This document shows, one piece after another, positions 30,180-40,253 of a DNA stretch of 64,000 nt. A program made the position numbers and the translations under genes. The stretch is from NCBI GenBank assembly GCA_018350325.1, contig JAEVLN010000006.1, positions 4,020,056-4,084,055 on the forward strand, read 5' to 3'. Below the pieces are notes generated by a model that was not told the DNA's origin, did not search any database, and saw only the letters and a program-made list of their open reading frames with translations. This DNA is from Globodera rostochiensis. Taxonomy: Eukaryota > Nematoda > Chromadorea > Rhabditida > Heteroderidae. How positions within the stretch are numbered: the stretch's first letter is position 1; the number at the start of each line of letters is the position of its first letter.

Positions 30180-30525
30180 GCCCACGAGACGAAAAATATC
30201 GATTGAAATTGAGAAAAATTTAATTCATTTTCATCAGGTCCATCGTCCACGCTTGTTGGCCTTTTCATGCCCAACGGATGGTTGTCGAATGCAGGCAGAA
30301 CGACCAGCGCCGCAATGCCCAGTAGCAAATGTGCCAAATCGCCATTCTGTGTGCCAAATTGCAAATGCTGGACCTGCGACTCGTCAAAGCGACTCAGGTT
30401 GAAAGAAGAACATCGATCGATTGATCGGAAATGAACATCGATCGATTGATCGTCGTCGTGCAGCGGCAATGCCGTTTTGAAACAATTTAATATTCCAAAA
30501 TGTCCTTGGGGCACATGTCTCAAAT
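30180..30525 (-). other. possible exon, unrecognised
   Basis: The minus frame contains FNLSRFDESQVQHLQFGTQN then GDLAHLLLGIAALVVLP with balanced amino-acid composition. A CATCGATCGATTGATC segment is duplicated within it (about 30,410-30,450). Splice sites were not resolved. Confidence 0.3.
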
Positions 30526-31037
30526 GTGATCAGATCAGATCTGGTTCAAAAGGAGCTTTTGCCTTGCAAACAGGGCATTTTCCGGCTTTTTGATTCCGTG
30601 CCAGGGTTTTTGAATTGATTTGCCGGTGTTTTTGAGTTTTGTGATGGCATCCCTTGCTGGTCAGCGCCATATAAAGATTTATTGGGCTTGACTAGTTATC
30701 GATTTTGTAATTGAAAGTAGAGCCCGGACTTGAGCTTCGAGCGAGATCTTGAGTCGAGATCCTCGTATCGACCGGCTCTATTTAAAAGCACCAATTTATT
30801 TTTTTAATCAAAATTCCCCCGAAGGTTCTAAGCAAAGCTGTCGGGACAAAGCAAATTGCGGAGAAATTGTCGTCGTGAGTCGTCCCTGCAGACATTCGAA
30901 CCGGAACTGATTCTGGCCGTCCAATGGAGCGCCGCTTTTGTGCTCAACTTGTGGCTTATTCTTTGTAGGGAATTCATTTTAAATTTCTGATCATTGCTTT
31001 GCTTTCTTGATCGATCAATCAATTTTTGGGTGGTGAT

Positions 31038-31882
31038 CAGGGATGGGCGGAAATTTATTTTCAAAAAACGGAAAACGGAAATATTTTTTTTAACGGAAAA
31101 CGTAAAACGGAAAAAAGGGCCAAAAACAACGGAAAAACGGAAAACGGAAAAATTTTCAAATAAAATAAAAAAAATTATTTTTTTTAAAAATAATGTATTT
31201 AATAAATATTTTTTGAGAAATTAACAGCAATTATTTTTATATGTCTTTTTTTAGCAACCTTCTAAATCTAAAGCTTTTGGGTGGGGGGAGGGTCGGCGGT
31301 GCCGATAGGCGCCGCCGGAGAAAATTTTGAAATTTTCGACTCAATTTGTTAAGGATTTGCAACCAAAATTTTAAAAAATTCGGCAATTTTTGAAGCTTAT
31401 TAGGAGTGGTAGGGGTCCGGCGGCGCCTATAGTAGCCGCCGGAAGAATTTTTTAAAAAAACTTAACAAGATTTGTTAAGAAATCGCTCCAAAAATGAAAA
31501 TGCAAAACAAAATCGCCAAAATGTTTTTTGATTTCGTCCAACAAAAAATGAAGGAAAAGCTTGTGAATTGTCATCTAAAATATTTGTTTGTAATTGGAAA
31601 AAGTTAAAAAAGATTAAAAATTGTTTAACCACCGTAACTGTACAGAAATGAGAAATAATCACTGACACAGTCGGGTATCTGAACCCCCACCCACACTTAT
31701 CTCCCCACACCAACCACTCACCATTACACCACAACCAAACCGCATTCCAATCCTCCAAAAATCCCATTCTTAGGGGTGTATATTTTTTCCGTTTTTTCCG
31801 TTAAAAAGGGCATTTTAACGGAAAACGGAAAAAAGGCCCAAAAACAACGGAAAAACGGAAAACGGAATTCCGCCCATCCCTG
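31038..31882. mobile_element. non-autonomous hAT element, 8-bp target duplication GTGGTGAT
   Basis: Ends CAGGGATGGGCGGAA and TTCCGCCCATCCCTG, flanked by GTGGTGAT at 31,030-31,037 and 31,883-31,890. Both subterminal regions are arrays of ACGGAAAACGG words. The interior has GC hairpins at 31,295-31,316 and 31,419-31,440 and a tRNA-like sequence near 31,700, in the same order as the 781-2013 element although the ends are unrelated. Confidence 0.88.
31663..31740 (-). repeat. tRNA-like SINE head inside hAT element
   Basis: On the minus strand TGGTGTAATGGTGAGTGG is A-box-like and GGGGGTTCAGATACCC is B-box-like. Preceded by AGAATGGGATTTTTGGAGG, which is also next to the copy at 58,150-58,250. Confidence 0.55.
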
Positions 31883-32109
31883 GTGGTGATCATATGAGCC
31901 CGTTGGTCTGTTCCGATTCTCTTGATCAAAATCTAATTTTTTGCACCAGTACCTAATCACCCCCAATTTCTGTACGCGAATCCCGAACAAACTGTGGAAA
32001 TCTGCAAAAGGTTTTTGGTCGGAGGTTTTGCCACGGCATTCCCCACCCCCAAAGGGTCAGGGGCAAGCCCTTACTTTAAATTGCTCCGAGAAAGAATTGC
32101 AATTCAAGA

Positions 32110-32470
32110 ATGCGACTCGCTTTTTTTAATTGTTCATTACCTATATTTTTATTGCCCTTCTCAGTGAACACGAAGGAGGCCTGCCAATTGTGGTGCCGTG
32201 GTGTGCAGCAGCTTTGTGCCGACCACGCTGAACAGTCGAATGCCTTCGTCGTGGAGCCGTAGTTGCGCAAAAGGGTTGGTGCGGTGGACCTCTGCAACAA
32301 TATTAATTTAAAATTTTGTCAGCTTTTTGCCCTCCTCCCCATCCGACCAGTGCGGCATCGGTTAGCATCAAACACACGAAACCGTTTGTGCAGCAGCGCC
32401 TGCAGTGCAAAACCAGCAGCAAACAGTTGCAGGAGATCATTGAGGTGGGGCGGGGGGCAGGTCGAATGAT
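32110..32470. other. GC-rich island with possible exons on both strands
   Basis: Minus strand: TTGTTGCAG (at about 32,301) precedes VHRTNPFAQLRLHDEGIRLF then SVVGTKLLHTTAPQLAGLL and a stop. Plus strand: ASVSIKHTKPFVQQRLQCKT then SSKQLQEIIE ends at a GTGGGG donor (about 32,445). Each is protein-like, but neither is recognised and their neighbours are missing. Confidence 0.3.
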
Positions 32471-32485
32471 TGGACTAAACGGGTT

Positions 32486-33235
32486 TGTTCACAAATGTTC
32501 TGATTTGAATTTTTTCACGAATGATCGTATCTGAATTTTTTATTCACGAATGATCTGATCCGAATTTTGTTCACGAATGATCTGATCCGAATTTTGTTCA
32601 CGAATTATCTGATCCGAATTTTGTTCACGAATGATCTGATCCGAATTTTGTTCACGAATGATCTGATCTGAATTTTGTTCACGAAGGATCGGACTGAAAG
32701 CGTTTGTTCAGAAATGTTCTGATCCGAATTTTGTTCACGAATGATCTGATCCGAATTTTGTTCACGAATGATCTGATCTGAATTTTGTTCACGAATGATC
32801 TGCGCCGAATTTTGTTTACGAATGATCTGCGCCGAATTTTGTTCACGAATGATCTGATCTGAATTTTGTTCACAGATGTTCTGATTTGAATTTTTTTTTC
32901 ACGAATGATCTGATCCGAATTTTGTTCACAAATGATCTGATCCGAATTTTGTTCACGAATGATCTGCGCCGAATTTTGTTTACGAATGATCTGCGCCGAA
33001 TTTTGTTCACGAATGATCTGATCCGAATTTTGTTCACGAATGATCTGATCCGAATTTTGTCCACGAATGATCTGATCCGAATTTTGTTCACGAATGATCT
33101 GATCTGAATTTTGTTAAGCTTTTTGTTCAAATTTTGTTCACGAATGGTCTGATCCGAATTTTGTTCACGAAGGATCGGACTGAAAGCGTTTGTTCAGAAA
33201 TGTTCTGATCTGAATTTTGTTCACGAATGATCTGA
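32486..33235. repeat. 27-bp minisatellite, about 25 units
   Basis: Unit CACGAATGATCTGATCC plus GAATTTTGTT, with TCTGATCT, TCTGCGCC and TTTACG variants. A larger block that includes GGATCGGACTGAAAGCGTTT occurs twice (about 32,681 and 33,170). Because 27 is a multiple of three, nine-residue repeats such as FVNKIRIRS are open in both directions; no coding evidence beyond that. Confidence 0.88.
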
Positions 33236-33880
33236 TCTTGAGGTACACGTATTCTAGAATTTTATCAAAAGATTTTGACAAAATGCTTTATCCTCTCTCT
33301 GAATTTGCTTAGTGGGCAAGAATTTGTCACTAGAGACAGAACGCCTGTTGGCACCGTCACGCCCGGGTTTTCACGTTGTAAATACCCGGTTTTTTAAATC
33401 TATGCAATAAATTTTTACAGGTCTATTCGAACTCATCGTCCCCCCGTGGCCTCGCATTGATCATCGCTAATGACAAGTTCACAAACCGCCGATTGCCTGC
33501 TCGACCCGGTTCAGATGTTGATGTCAAAAACATCAAAAAGTTGCTCGCAGGACTGGGATATGACATATTCGCAAATCGCAATGAAACAGCAGAAGTAAAT
33601 ACCAAAAATTGATAAAAAGGGGGGGGGGGGAGTCGTCAGACGGCGCGGAAAGAATTATGGCATGTTAATGCAGGGCTCCGATCTGATGTTTTAACATTTT
33701 TGAAAATGATGCTGGTTTTTAGGAGCTTTGTAGTCTTTTGGAGTTGATTTTATGGTTTTTTGAAGAGCCAATGACTTCAATAAAATGCTTAACATTTTTG
33801 AATATTTGGCATAATGATACTTAAAAATGAAAATAAATGTAATTTGACAAAATTTTATAATTTCCATTCCATTTGCTTAG

Positions 33881-34166
33881 TGTTCCAAGAATTGTGGGCG
33901 CGGTTTTCGGCGTCGCAAAGTGCGCTGTTTGGCTGCCCGGAACAACAGTGTGCGGTTGGACAAAGGCAAATGCACGGAACAAAATCGGCCCCGCCGGCGT
34001 GAGCCTTGCTTTGTTCGAAATTGTACAGAAATTTAATTTAAACAAATGCCAAATTTAATATTTAAATTTTTTTTGTGCTACTTTTACCTCAGGTCTGCCC
34101 AGCGATTGTGCCGAGTTGCGTGAACAAAACGCACACACGACGGGCATGTTGGACGGCAATTACACG
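33881..34166 (+). pseudogene. thrombospondin type-1 and GON-domain exons (GON-1/ADAMTS-like), left-arm copy
   Basis: Exon 33,881-34,022 after TTTGCTTAG encodes CSKNCGRGFRRRKVRC, then DKGKCTEQNRPRRREPCFVR and N. A GTACAG donor in phase 1 joins exon 34,093-34,166 (CTCAG acceptor) so that a split codon makes the final Cys of the repeat, followed by LPSDCAELREQNAHTTGMLD and GNYT. A TSP1 repeat followed by LP.(S/D)C.E...DG.Y is how the GON domain of GON-1/ADAMTS9-type proteins begins. The donor GTAAGG is good. These exons lie between caspase exons on the same strand, so they are an inserted fragment, not a complete gene. Confidence 0.65.
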
Positions 34167-34238
34167 GTAAGGTGGATAATGACGGACTTTGGCATTTGGT
34201 TTCACGCATAAAGTAAATACATTTTGGTCAATTTTAAC

Positions 34239-34925
34239 TAGAGCCCGGTAAAAAAAAAATTCCGGGAACGGGGACGGGGTTTTCAAATTTAACGGGAACG
34301 GTAACGGGAACGGGATTCCCGTGTTTTTCCCGTTCCCGTACTATTCCCGTTCAATTCTTGACGGGAATCCCGGCGGCAACGGGAAAAATTTTGAAAAATG
34401 TAATAAAAAAATTTCTAACTTTTTTTGGACACACTTTACGGTAAATTCCGCGCATAACAATGAATAACAACATAAAATTGACAAATATTAATAGAATTGA
34501 ATTTTTGGGATCGATTTGTTTAAGAAAATTAACATTTCTGCGTGTTCGGGTTTTAAACTTGAACGTCTGTAATCGTATACGTCGCGAGCAACGCTGAAAA
34601 GTTGCTCACTTCCAATGGTTGTTGAAGGAGCTGTGAGGTAGCGTTTTGCAATTGTGGCAAGAATGGGAAAGCTTCCTTCGTTTATCTTCCACCAGTCCAA
34701 CGGGTCCAATTCCTGTCCAATCAAATCGGTTGAGCAGAACCGGTTGAACTCTTCCTCAAATTTTGACCCTTGCTGAACTTGGTCTAAATAAATCAATCAC
34801 GCCAAAAAGAAATACCAAACAGTACCGGCGCTTTGTTTGTTGTGCGCTCGTCTTTGAGCTGCTCACTCAACGGGACCGGGATTCCCGTACTTTTCCCGCG
34901 GGAATCCCGTTCCCGCCGGGCTCTA
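34239..34925. mobile_element. hAT element with transposase relic, 8-bp target duplication ATTTTAAC
   Basis: Ends TAGAGCCCGG and CCGGGCTCTA, flanked by ATTTTAAC at 34,231-34,238 and 34,926-34,933. Subterminal arrays of ACGGGAACGGGA words. The right arm of the inverted duplication has the empty site (near 57,670-57,690), so insertion followed duplication. Confidence 0.92.
34488..34796 (-). pseudogene. hAT transposase dimerisation-domain fragment
   Basis: About 100 codons on the minus strand: [20 protein letters not shown], then [20 protein letters not shown] and [20 protein letters not shown]. This is the C-terminal hAT dimerisation region (W....FP.L...A..YL..P.TS..SE..FS.A). The rest of the transposase is missing, so it cannot be active alone. 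Confidence 0.8.
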
Positions 34926-35679
34926 ATTTTAACCCATTTTTAATCAATATTTTGTGGCACTTTTGGGACTCTTCTGGTCGATCACTAGTTTTTAGTCAAT
35001 ATTTTGGGATTTTTTGGTCAATATTTTAAGTAATTTCCTCGGTTTTAGTCAATATAAACCGATCCCTAGATATGCAAATGTTAGCAAAATGAACTTGTTT
35101 TTAAAAACATTTTAGCTCTGCACGATCTTGGCACGTCACCGGGGCCAAGCACAAGCACGTCAAAGAAGGAAACGGCGCTCCGCAGACGGTCCAAATCGCG
35201 TTCTAAAGTGACCCCAGAGGAATTGTAATATTTTTTGATTATATTTTTAATGAAACCATTTCGTGAAAAAGTTTCATTTACGTTGGTTTTGGATGGTTTC
35301 TGATTTTTGTTTTTTTGATATATTTTATTTAGATTTTGATCTGGGGTGCCTAGGCATGGCGTTAGAAAAATTGATTCTTGTTAATATGCTAAACCAAGTC
35401 CATTTAGTTTTCAGTCGACTTCATGGTGGCACATTCCAGCTTTCCCCGCTATATTTCATGGCGATGCACCGCGCATGGATCCTGGTTCATCCAAGCCATC
35501 TGCAAAGGATTCTCGGAGATGGCGGCACAGACTGACCTGTTGACGATGATGACGGAGGTCAACGCACTCGTTCAACGTCTGGAGTGCCATGAAGATAAAG
35601 GGAAAAACAGGCGCCGGAAACGCGTTTCTCTTTGACAAAGTCCTTTTTTTCAATTCCCCTGAACCGGCTGCCACTTAAG

Positions 35680-36419
35680 CAGGGCGGCCAGATCACCAGG
35701 GAGAAGAATGGCAACGACTTCTAAGAAATGGCATTTGAGGGGTCCAAAAAATGGCAGTGTAATGGCACTTTTTCTTAACGAATTTGAAAAAAAAACTATT
35801 TTGAATTTTTGGCTCTTATTTGTTTGAGATTTGTAACCAGAAACTTCAAATTGTACGAGGAACACTTTTCGGAAATCCTCATATTTTTTTCCTCAAAAAA
35901 TGAGAAAAGTCCTAAGAAATAGAAAAATAATGGCAAGTGTGGAGCAAATGTAATGGCAAATTTTCAAAATATTGGTAAAAAAGGGGGAGTCCCGGAAAAT
36001 CGGTCACCGGAAAATTGGTCACCGAGGGTTTTCGGAAAATTGGTCTCCGAAAATTGGTCACCAGGATATTTCGAGTTTTTCGTTCTAATTTTTTTCAAGC
36101 AACTCTAAAAGCTTAGCTTTCTTTTGCTTTGTTTTTCAGCTCGATGAGATCTTTGGATTAATACTAATTGCAACTAATTAGGCTTAGTATAAACAAAGTT
36201 AACACAAAGGGGCGCGAGTTTTATTGGAAGCGAACCACTTTTCAGCTTACAACATTTTTAGAAGACTACAGAATAAAAGAATTTATTACCAATTGACTGC
36301 ATTTAGTCTGAAGAAGCTTTTTTCAAAAGAAAGCTAAGCTTTTAGAGTTGGAACGAAAAACTCGAAATATCCTGATGACCAATTTTCCGTTCACCAAAAA
36401 GGGCATTCTGGCCGCCCTG
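35680..36419. mobile_element. hAT-like element, left-arm copy (mirrored at 56,219-56,958)
   Basis: Ends CAGGGCGGCCAGATC and ATTCTGGCCGCCCTG. Flanks CACTTAAG and CACTTCAT are a decayed duplication. Interior words such as GGAAAATTGGTCACCG repeat. It was present before the inverted duplication because both arms carry it at the same place, 45 bp after the caspase stop codon. Confidence 0.7.
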
Positions 36420-37060
36420 CACTTCATCTTTGGTACATTATCATCACATTGTCCCCTCTACTCATTTTCTGCAAGTTGCTGTGCATTCTGATACTCCATC
36501 ACTTCTTTCGTCAAGTGCTCCATGCCTTATTCAATTCAATTTTCTTGGGTTTTTACCCGCAATTGCTAAAACAAACTTCAGAATCTGAAAATTATTTACA
36601 ATTATATTTAAAATTCCGGCACGCAATTCTGGGTTCTTTTTTAAGAAACAACAATTGATTGTTAAAGTCCATCACTCGTTTTGTTGTTTTTTTCTTAAGA
36701 AGTTTGTCAAAAAATGTCAAAATAAACACTAAAACTTTAAAAATGGCAAAAGCATTCTTCGCCTCAAAATCAAAAATTGTATATTTTTCCCGCAAAAAAT
36801 CTCACCTGATGGGAAAATAAGAGCAATTTTCTTGTTTGGACAAATGTTTTTCGCTTAATTTTTGCCAGCCAGAAATTTGTTTTTCCACTGCAATTGCTTA
36901 ACCAGTGATCTTTTAGGGTTTGCAATTTTTGTTGTTCTATTGAAATGTGCCAAAATAAAATTCTGCCCCCCTCGGGGAGGGGGAGTTGAGAATTTTAAAA
37001 AATGAATTTTTGCCTTCGTTTATTGCGCAATTTTTGGCCAAAATCACGCGCATGCGAAAT
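36420..37060. other. arm sequence with short exon-like frames
   Basis: On the minus strand MEHLTKEVMEYQNAQQLAEN ends in a stop near 36,455 and is repeated in the right arm (about 56,117-56,180 plus). It could be a short terminal exon. The rest is AT-rich; CCCCCCTCGGGGAGGGGG near 36,965 is a short palindrome. Confidence 0.35.
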
Positions 37061-37200
37061 AGGGGCTGGACTCATGTCGCTCACAACAAACTGCATCCAC
37101 TTGGTCACATTGAACCGGGCTTTAAACTGCTCGACCACCTTTTTGTGCTCCTTCAGCAGAGGACGGACCACAAAGTGTTTGACTTCCATATAAAGTAGAG
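37060..37200 (-). other. possible exon, unrecognised
   Basis: The minus frame EVKHFVVRPLLKEHKKVVEQ then FKARFNVTKWMQFVVSDMSP is protein-like and GC-richer than its surroundings. It lies just inside the spacer where arm similarity ends. No splice sites confirmed. Confidence 0.3.
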
Positions 37201-37479
37201 ATACTCAACAAATATTACACCCCTGAATTAGAGCCATGGCATTTGCTGCCAGTAGTCAGCACGGTAAAGCGCTGCAAAAATCGGTAAACTTTAATAAATT
37301 TTCTTTAACAATAAAATTGTTGCAAAACATTCATTGACGATTCATCAATTTGTTACTTATTGAGAGGATAAATGTTTTCGTCCGACGCTTTTCCCTTTTG
37401 CCGTTTCCATGGCTTCGGACGTTTTGTAGGCCTAATAGTAAGGGAATAAAGTGCCATTGACGGCCGTTTTACTGGGCGA

Positions 37480-37641
37480 ATGGATCAGCAACAGCTTCCG
37501 GACCCGTCGCCGGACTCTGCCGGGAGGGCGGCGGACGAATGCCGCGTATGCGGGGCGGGAGGGGCCGCGCGACATTACGGCAGTGTGTGCTGCAGCGGGT
37601 GCAAAGGTGCGGAAGCCGTATTTTTTGAATGGAAATGTTGA
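37480..37641 (+). pseudogene. nuclear hormone receptor first zinc finger, broken
   Basis: From ATG 37,480: a 20-residue leader, then DECRVCGAGGAARHYGSVCC followed by SGCKG, i.e. C-x2-C-x13-C-x2-C with the HYG and CxGCKG P-box signature of nuclear-receptor DNA-binding domains. The expected FFRR follows only after four extra residues (AEAV-FFEW), then a stop at 37,639. The second finger is absent; downstream sequence matches a hAT family interior (GTCGGGGATCGG). A real exon ending after CKG is possible, but no clear donor is seen. Confidence 0.6.
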
Positions 37642-37644
37642 AAG

Positions 37645-38510
37645 GTCGGGGATCGGGCTTTGTTGGGGAATTACAAATTGTCGGATTCGGAAATTGAGGT
37701 ACATGTTGGCGTATGCGACAGTGAAAGATGCGGACCGGGTGCTTTCAACGGAACAGGCATTTTTAAAATGAATTTTATTTATTTATTTTGGTTTTGTGAT
37801 TTGGAATAAATTTTGAAAAAAGACCACCGAAGGCCGAGCATTTGGGTGAGTTGTTGAAGCAAATGTGTCTGGGATCTTATGCAGATTGGTCAAATAAAGG
37901 ACACATTTTTCTCATCGACGATGCCTTTTCTTGAATTTTGATTCCTTCCCTCACTCATCTGCTGTTTTGTCAAAAGCATTTTTCAAAAAAAGATTTGGTT
38001 AAAATTGGACAAAGCACGGGACTCGAATCATTTTGGACGGCTTTCCGAAAGAATTCAAATCTGGATTCCTCACCCCCCCCCCCCCAACCACACAATTCGA
38101 ACTTAACAAGCCTTTCTTTCTTCCGACTTTAATGTTTTCTTTTCCCATTTATTTGTTCAAAAAGTGCCAGAATTTTTGAAATAAAAAAACGGTCTCAAGC
38201 AAATGGTGACAGTGCCTGAAATTTGGCACAATTCTCATACACTCAATCCGCATGTTTGATGATTTTGGTCAATAGACTAACTTTAAAACGATCTCAATTA
38301 AAATGAAGAGCCCCAATTTTTGTTACCAAAATCACTTACTCTCTCATTTTATCAATTTTTCTCAAGATTTCCATTATCATATTCATTGTACTTTATTGGA
38401 ATTGTTGAATTTTTATTGATTTCAATTTTCTCATTTGGTGGTAATAAAATATTCAAAAGTCAGGCACATATGTAGAACAAATTTACGGGGGCGGAGGTCG
38501 ACAAAGAGCA
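37645..38510. other. non-coding with hAT-derived scrap
   Basis: 37,645-37,685 resembles the inside of the 26,567-26,724 element. The rest is AT-rich with a C run near 38,075. No gene. Confidence 0.4.
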
Positions 38511-38511
38511 A

Positions 38512-38583
38512 AGCCCCCGCGGTGGGACTCGAACCCACATCTTTCCTCTCCGGGGAGCAGCTCTAACCACTGAGCTACGCAGC
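38512..38583 (-). tRNA. tRNA-like sequence, probably pseudo-tRNA or SINE head
   Basis: On the minus strand TAGCTCAGTGGTTAGAGC is a good A box and D arm (GCTC/GAGC), and GTGGG-TTCGAGT-CCCAC is a perfect T arm. The acceptor stem pairs at about five or six of seven positions and the anticodon stem is poor, so an anticodon cannot be assigned. Functional status doubtful. Confidence 0.4.
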
Positions 38584-38589
38584 AGGGCC

Positions 38590-38900
38590 TACACGGAGCA
38601 GCATTTCTGGGGGGAGGGGCACCGGGTGCGGACGATCCTTCGGCATTCTTTGGCCCATCCTCCTGGCAGTGAGGCCTTTATTTGGGCATTCTTGATTCAC
38701 ATTCGCACTCCGAATACTTCCCCTGCTTGAGATTAATAAATTCAATCGTTCCTTAGCTGAGATTTACTCTTGCACCGTTTATTTCTTATTCTTCTCCGTT
38801 TAACCAGTTCGGACTCGTCATACTTTTTGGCTAAAAGACAATTAATCCGTAAAAAGTATTTTTGTTTTTGAATTTTCAAACTTAAAATTTTCCACGATAA
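38590..38900. other. sequence flanking the tRNA-like unit
   Basis: GC-rich to about 38,680, then AT-rich. No ORF supported. It could be the tRNA-unrelated body of a SINE. Confidence 0.35.
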
Positions 38901-38902
38901 TT

Positions 38903-39133
38903 TTAATAAATTTCACCATAATTATAAACTTCAAGATTGTAAATGAAGCCCAGCATTGCCTTGAACGCCCCCACCTCCACGTCGGGCACTTCGACGGGCT
39001 TAATCTCTTCCGAAGGGATTAAAATACATAATTTTGCACCCTCCCCAGCGGCGGCGTTGCATTTTCCTTTCGTGGGATCCGAACTCTCTGAACTCAATTC
39101 AGCCGATTTCGACCTTCTCTGGACCCTATTCAA
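38903..39133 (-). pseudogene. BTB/POZ domain fragment
   Basis: The minus frame reads IPSEEIKPVEVPDVEVGAFK then AMLGFIYNLEVYNYGEIY, matching the BTB pattern I.(I/V).DV....F..ML.FIY. The upstream residues (SSDPTKGKCNAAAGEGAKLC) do not look like the rest of a BTB fold, so only the middle of the domain is present. Confidence 0.5.
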
Positions 39134-39139
39134 ACATTT

Positions 39140-39830
39140 TGTCGGATATGTCGAGCCCGAAATCGCCCAAGTGAAATCCGCAAATGTTGTAAAAAGCCGA
39201 GTTATTCTGGCGCTTTCACTTCTTTTTCTTCAAAAAATAAAAGGTTCAAGAAATAAACTAAAACAATTTTTAGATGGGGTGCGTTCATGTCCAAATTACT
39301 CTCGCCGCCTAACTCTCTCTATTTCACACTATTTCTTCAAACAATAAAAGAAATGCCATTGTTCATTCCCTTTAATTATTTAAATATATTCTGAAATGTA
39401 AGGATATAATGCTTAAAAATAGAGGCGGGCATAAAAATGATTTATAAGAACAACAATGATGATCAATTAATCAGCCATCAAGTTATTAATGCATTAATTT
39501 AAAGTTTAAATTTTTTTAAATTTTATTCAGATAAAGCTAAAATTTAAAAATAAATAATGAAAAACATTTCGTTTTGGTTCGTTTGTGCTGCCAAATATAT
39601 TTTAAATTTTTTATATTTTTGTTTAAAATTACCATGAAGTTATAGGAGTAGTTTTCAAAAATAATGTTAACTCATTTTTTGTCTCACATTTTTATTTAAT
39701 AAATAGTGTTAATTTAGTTTATTTTATAAATAGATTTTTATATAGTTTTAAAGTGACTTTTATCATTTATAATTTAGTATAGTTGGAAATTCGAGGACTA
39801 TACATTTTAATTTATTTAAAATGCCAAATT
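39140..39830. other. AT-rich, no gene supported
   Basis: Very AT-rich sequence without supported features. Confidence 0.5.
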
Positions 39831-39836
39831 CTTTAC

Positions 39837-39995
39837 CGCTCCTCAGCCCGAATCTGCAAGTGCAGTGCGATTGCATTGATATGCCTGTAATGAATTAATA
39901 AACAAAAAACAAATTAAAAATATGAATTTTACATGTGTGAAATTTTGGCTTGGACTCCAATTCGGTGTATGTCTCCACCATCAGGTCGTTGAGTG
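39837..39995 (-). other. two possible short exons, unrecognised
   Basis: Exon-like 39995-39933 (TTTTCCAG acceptor, GTAAAA donor) encodes LNDLMVETYTELESKPKFH. 39884-39837 (ATTACAG acceptor, GTAAAG donor) is open in more than one frame (one gives HINAIALHLQIRAEER). Splice sites are good, but the joint phase favours the less protein-like frame. Confidence 0.3.
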
Positions 39996-40034
39996 CTGGA
40001 AAAAGAGTGTTTTCATATAAATGCACCGATAAAA

Positions 40035-40172
40035 TTTCGTCAATCGAGATTCGAGCAAGAATCTCGAAAACCTCCTCGAGATTTACCGAGATTTTGATCA
40101 AGAATCTCGAAAACCTCGTCGAGATTTACCGAGATTTTGATCAAGAATCTCGATCGATCCTTGCTCTAATAA
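40035..40172. repeat. relic of AATCTCGA-rich hAT-like element
   Basis: A segment including TCGAGATTTACCGAGATTTT and GATCAAGAATCTCGA occurs twice in tandem. Words match the 14,531-14,661 element. Confidence 0.55.
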
Positions 40173-40253
40173 AAACAATATTTACAAATGTTCAGATTCA
40201 AAAATCATTAATTAAAAATTAATTCTCAAACTCCTAATTACAATTTAGTGCAG

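Larger units (their letters stand above)
33421..35635 (+). pseudogene. CED-3-like caspase gene, left-arm copy (p20 start and p10 exons, catalytic exon not found)
   Basis: The p20 exon at 33,421-33,594 (TTTTTACAG acceptor, GTAAAT donor, phase 0) reads SPRGLALIIANDKFTNRRLP then ARPGSDVDVKNIKKLLAGLG, the caspase p20 beginning. A linker exon at about 35,116-35,224 has a basic KSRSKVTPEEL end. The p10 exon at 35,415-35,635 reads DFMVAHSSFPRYISWRCTAH then GSWFIQAICKGFSEMAAQTD, ending at TGA; YxSWR...GSWFIQ is the p10 signature. Caspases cleave after Asp and execute apoptosis. The part of p20 with the HG and QACxG catalytic residues is not visible; thrombospondin/GON exons and a hAT insertion occupy that interval. 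The linker-to-p10 splice phase does not agree by one base. Probably non-functional. Confidence 0.7.
33240..37060. repeat. left arm of a large inverted duplication
   Basis: Reverse-complement match to 55,500-61,863. In 35,116-36,419 versus 57,522-56,219 matching positions sum to exactly 92,638, so there is no net length change over 1.3 kb and the copies look nearly identical. The outer boundary is near ATTCTAGAATTTTATCAAAA (33,256; 61,850). Near 37,060 and 55,500 similarity fades. The right arm is longer because of internal duplication and insertions. Confidence 0.85.

Noticed and set aside
32679..33130. FVNKIRIRS / FTNDLIRIL repeat proteins
   Set aside because: 27-bp minisatellite read through; both strands open equally.
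38512..38583. Functional tRNA gene
   Set aside because: The D and T arms are good, but the anticodon stem does not pair and the acceptor stem has mismatches.
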